Source: Thiohalospira sp051746205
Lineage (GTDB): Bacteria; Pseudomonadota; Gammaproteobacteria; Thiohalospirales; Thiohalospiraceae
Assembly (NCBI GenBank): GCA_051746205.1
Contig: JBNJEU010000038.1
Location: 1 to 15,340, forward strand
DNA length: 15,340 nucleotides
Direction of reading: 5' to 3'
In this document: positions 15,281 through 15,340 of the stretch, in pieces
Numbering within the stretch: position 1 is the stretch's first letter
Layout: the number at the start of each line of letters is the position of its first letter
Translations under genes and position numbers: made by a program
Notes under the pieces: model-generated
Database searches by the model: none
Told to the model about the DNA's origin: nothing
Seen by the model: only the letters and a program-made list of their open reading frames with translations

Positions 15281-15340
15281 ATGGATGGGGTCCCGCGCCG
15301 GTTTCGGGCGGGGTGGGCGGGTGCACCGGTGGTCCGGCAC

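Overview
The window reads as a compact stretch of chromosome from a GC-rich gammaproteobacterium. The ssb-yajR-uvrA cluster, a DjlA-like co-chaperone, an MlaC protein, a Mg-type HemB and a near-consensus sigma-54 promoter all fit that group, and the look is of Chromatiales/Ectothiorhodospiraceae. The placement is inference from gene content and base composition, not from a search. No phage, insertion sequence or CRISPR array is visible.

Layout, left to right. (1) The end of a DUF4351/Rpn-type protein (1-192, +) faces a minus-strand unit rplM-rpsI-tRNA-Gln(CUG) (1175 to 253) with its own promoter and a terminator at 208-244. (2) A hipB-hipA toxin-antitoxin operon (1365-2952, +) has a promoter buried in a perfect 21-bp-arm inverted repeat. 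(3) A tightly packed minus-strand operon follows: copA (Cu(I)-exporting P1B-1 ATPase), a 38-residue single-membrane-span protein joined by an ATGA overlap, and a DjlA-like TerB/J-domain protein lacking the usual membrane anchor. (4) A 96-residue acidic, disordered protein of unknown function (6164-6454, -) is preceded by an almost perfect sigma-54 promoter, with a 12-bp-arm inverted repeat about 120 bp upstream, where an activator site would be expected. (5) ssb (-) and a 35-residue BrnA-like antitoxin remnant (+) sit side by side. (6) yajR (-) and uvrA (+) diverge from a short region holding a 27-bp palindrome. (7) A stand-alone mlaC (-) lies end to end with uvrA. (8) The hemB-aroE operon (+) runs into adk (-), which has a clear promoter near the right edge.

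Most of the content is housekeeping: translation, DNA repair and replication, haem and shikimate synthesis, and nucleotide balance. The accessory parts are hipBA, the brnA-like fragment, the copA operon and the sigma-54 gene. Convergent neighbours are packed so closely that three pairs share stop-codon bases (hipA/djlA-like, brnA-like/yajR, aroE/adk). No gene-free stretch exceeds about 260 bases; the longest is 6455-6716, which holds the sigma-54 promoter region and two hairpins.
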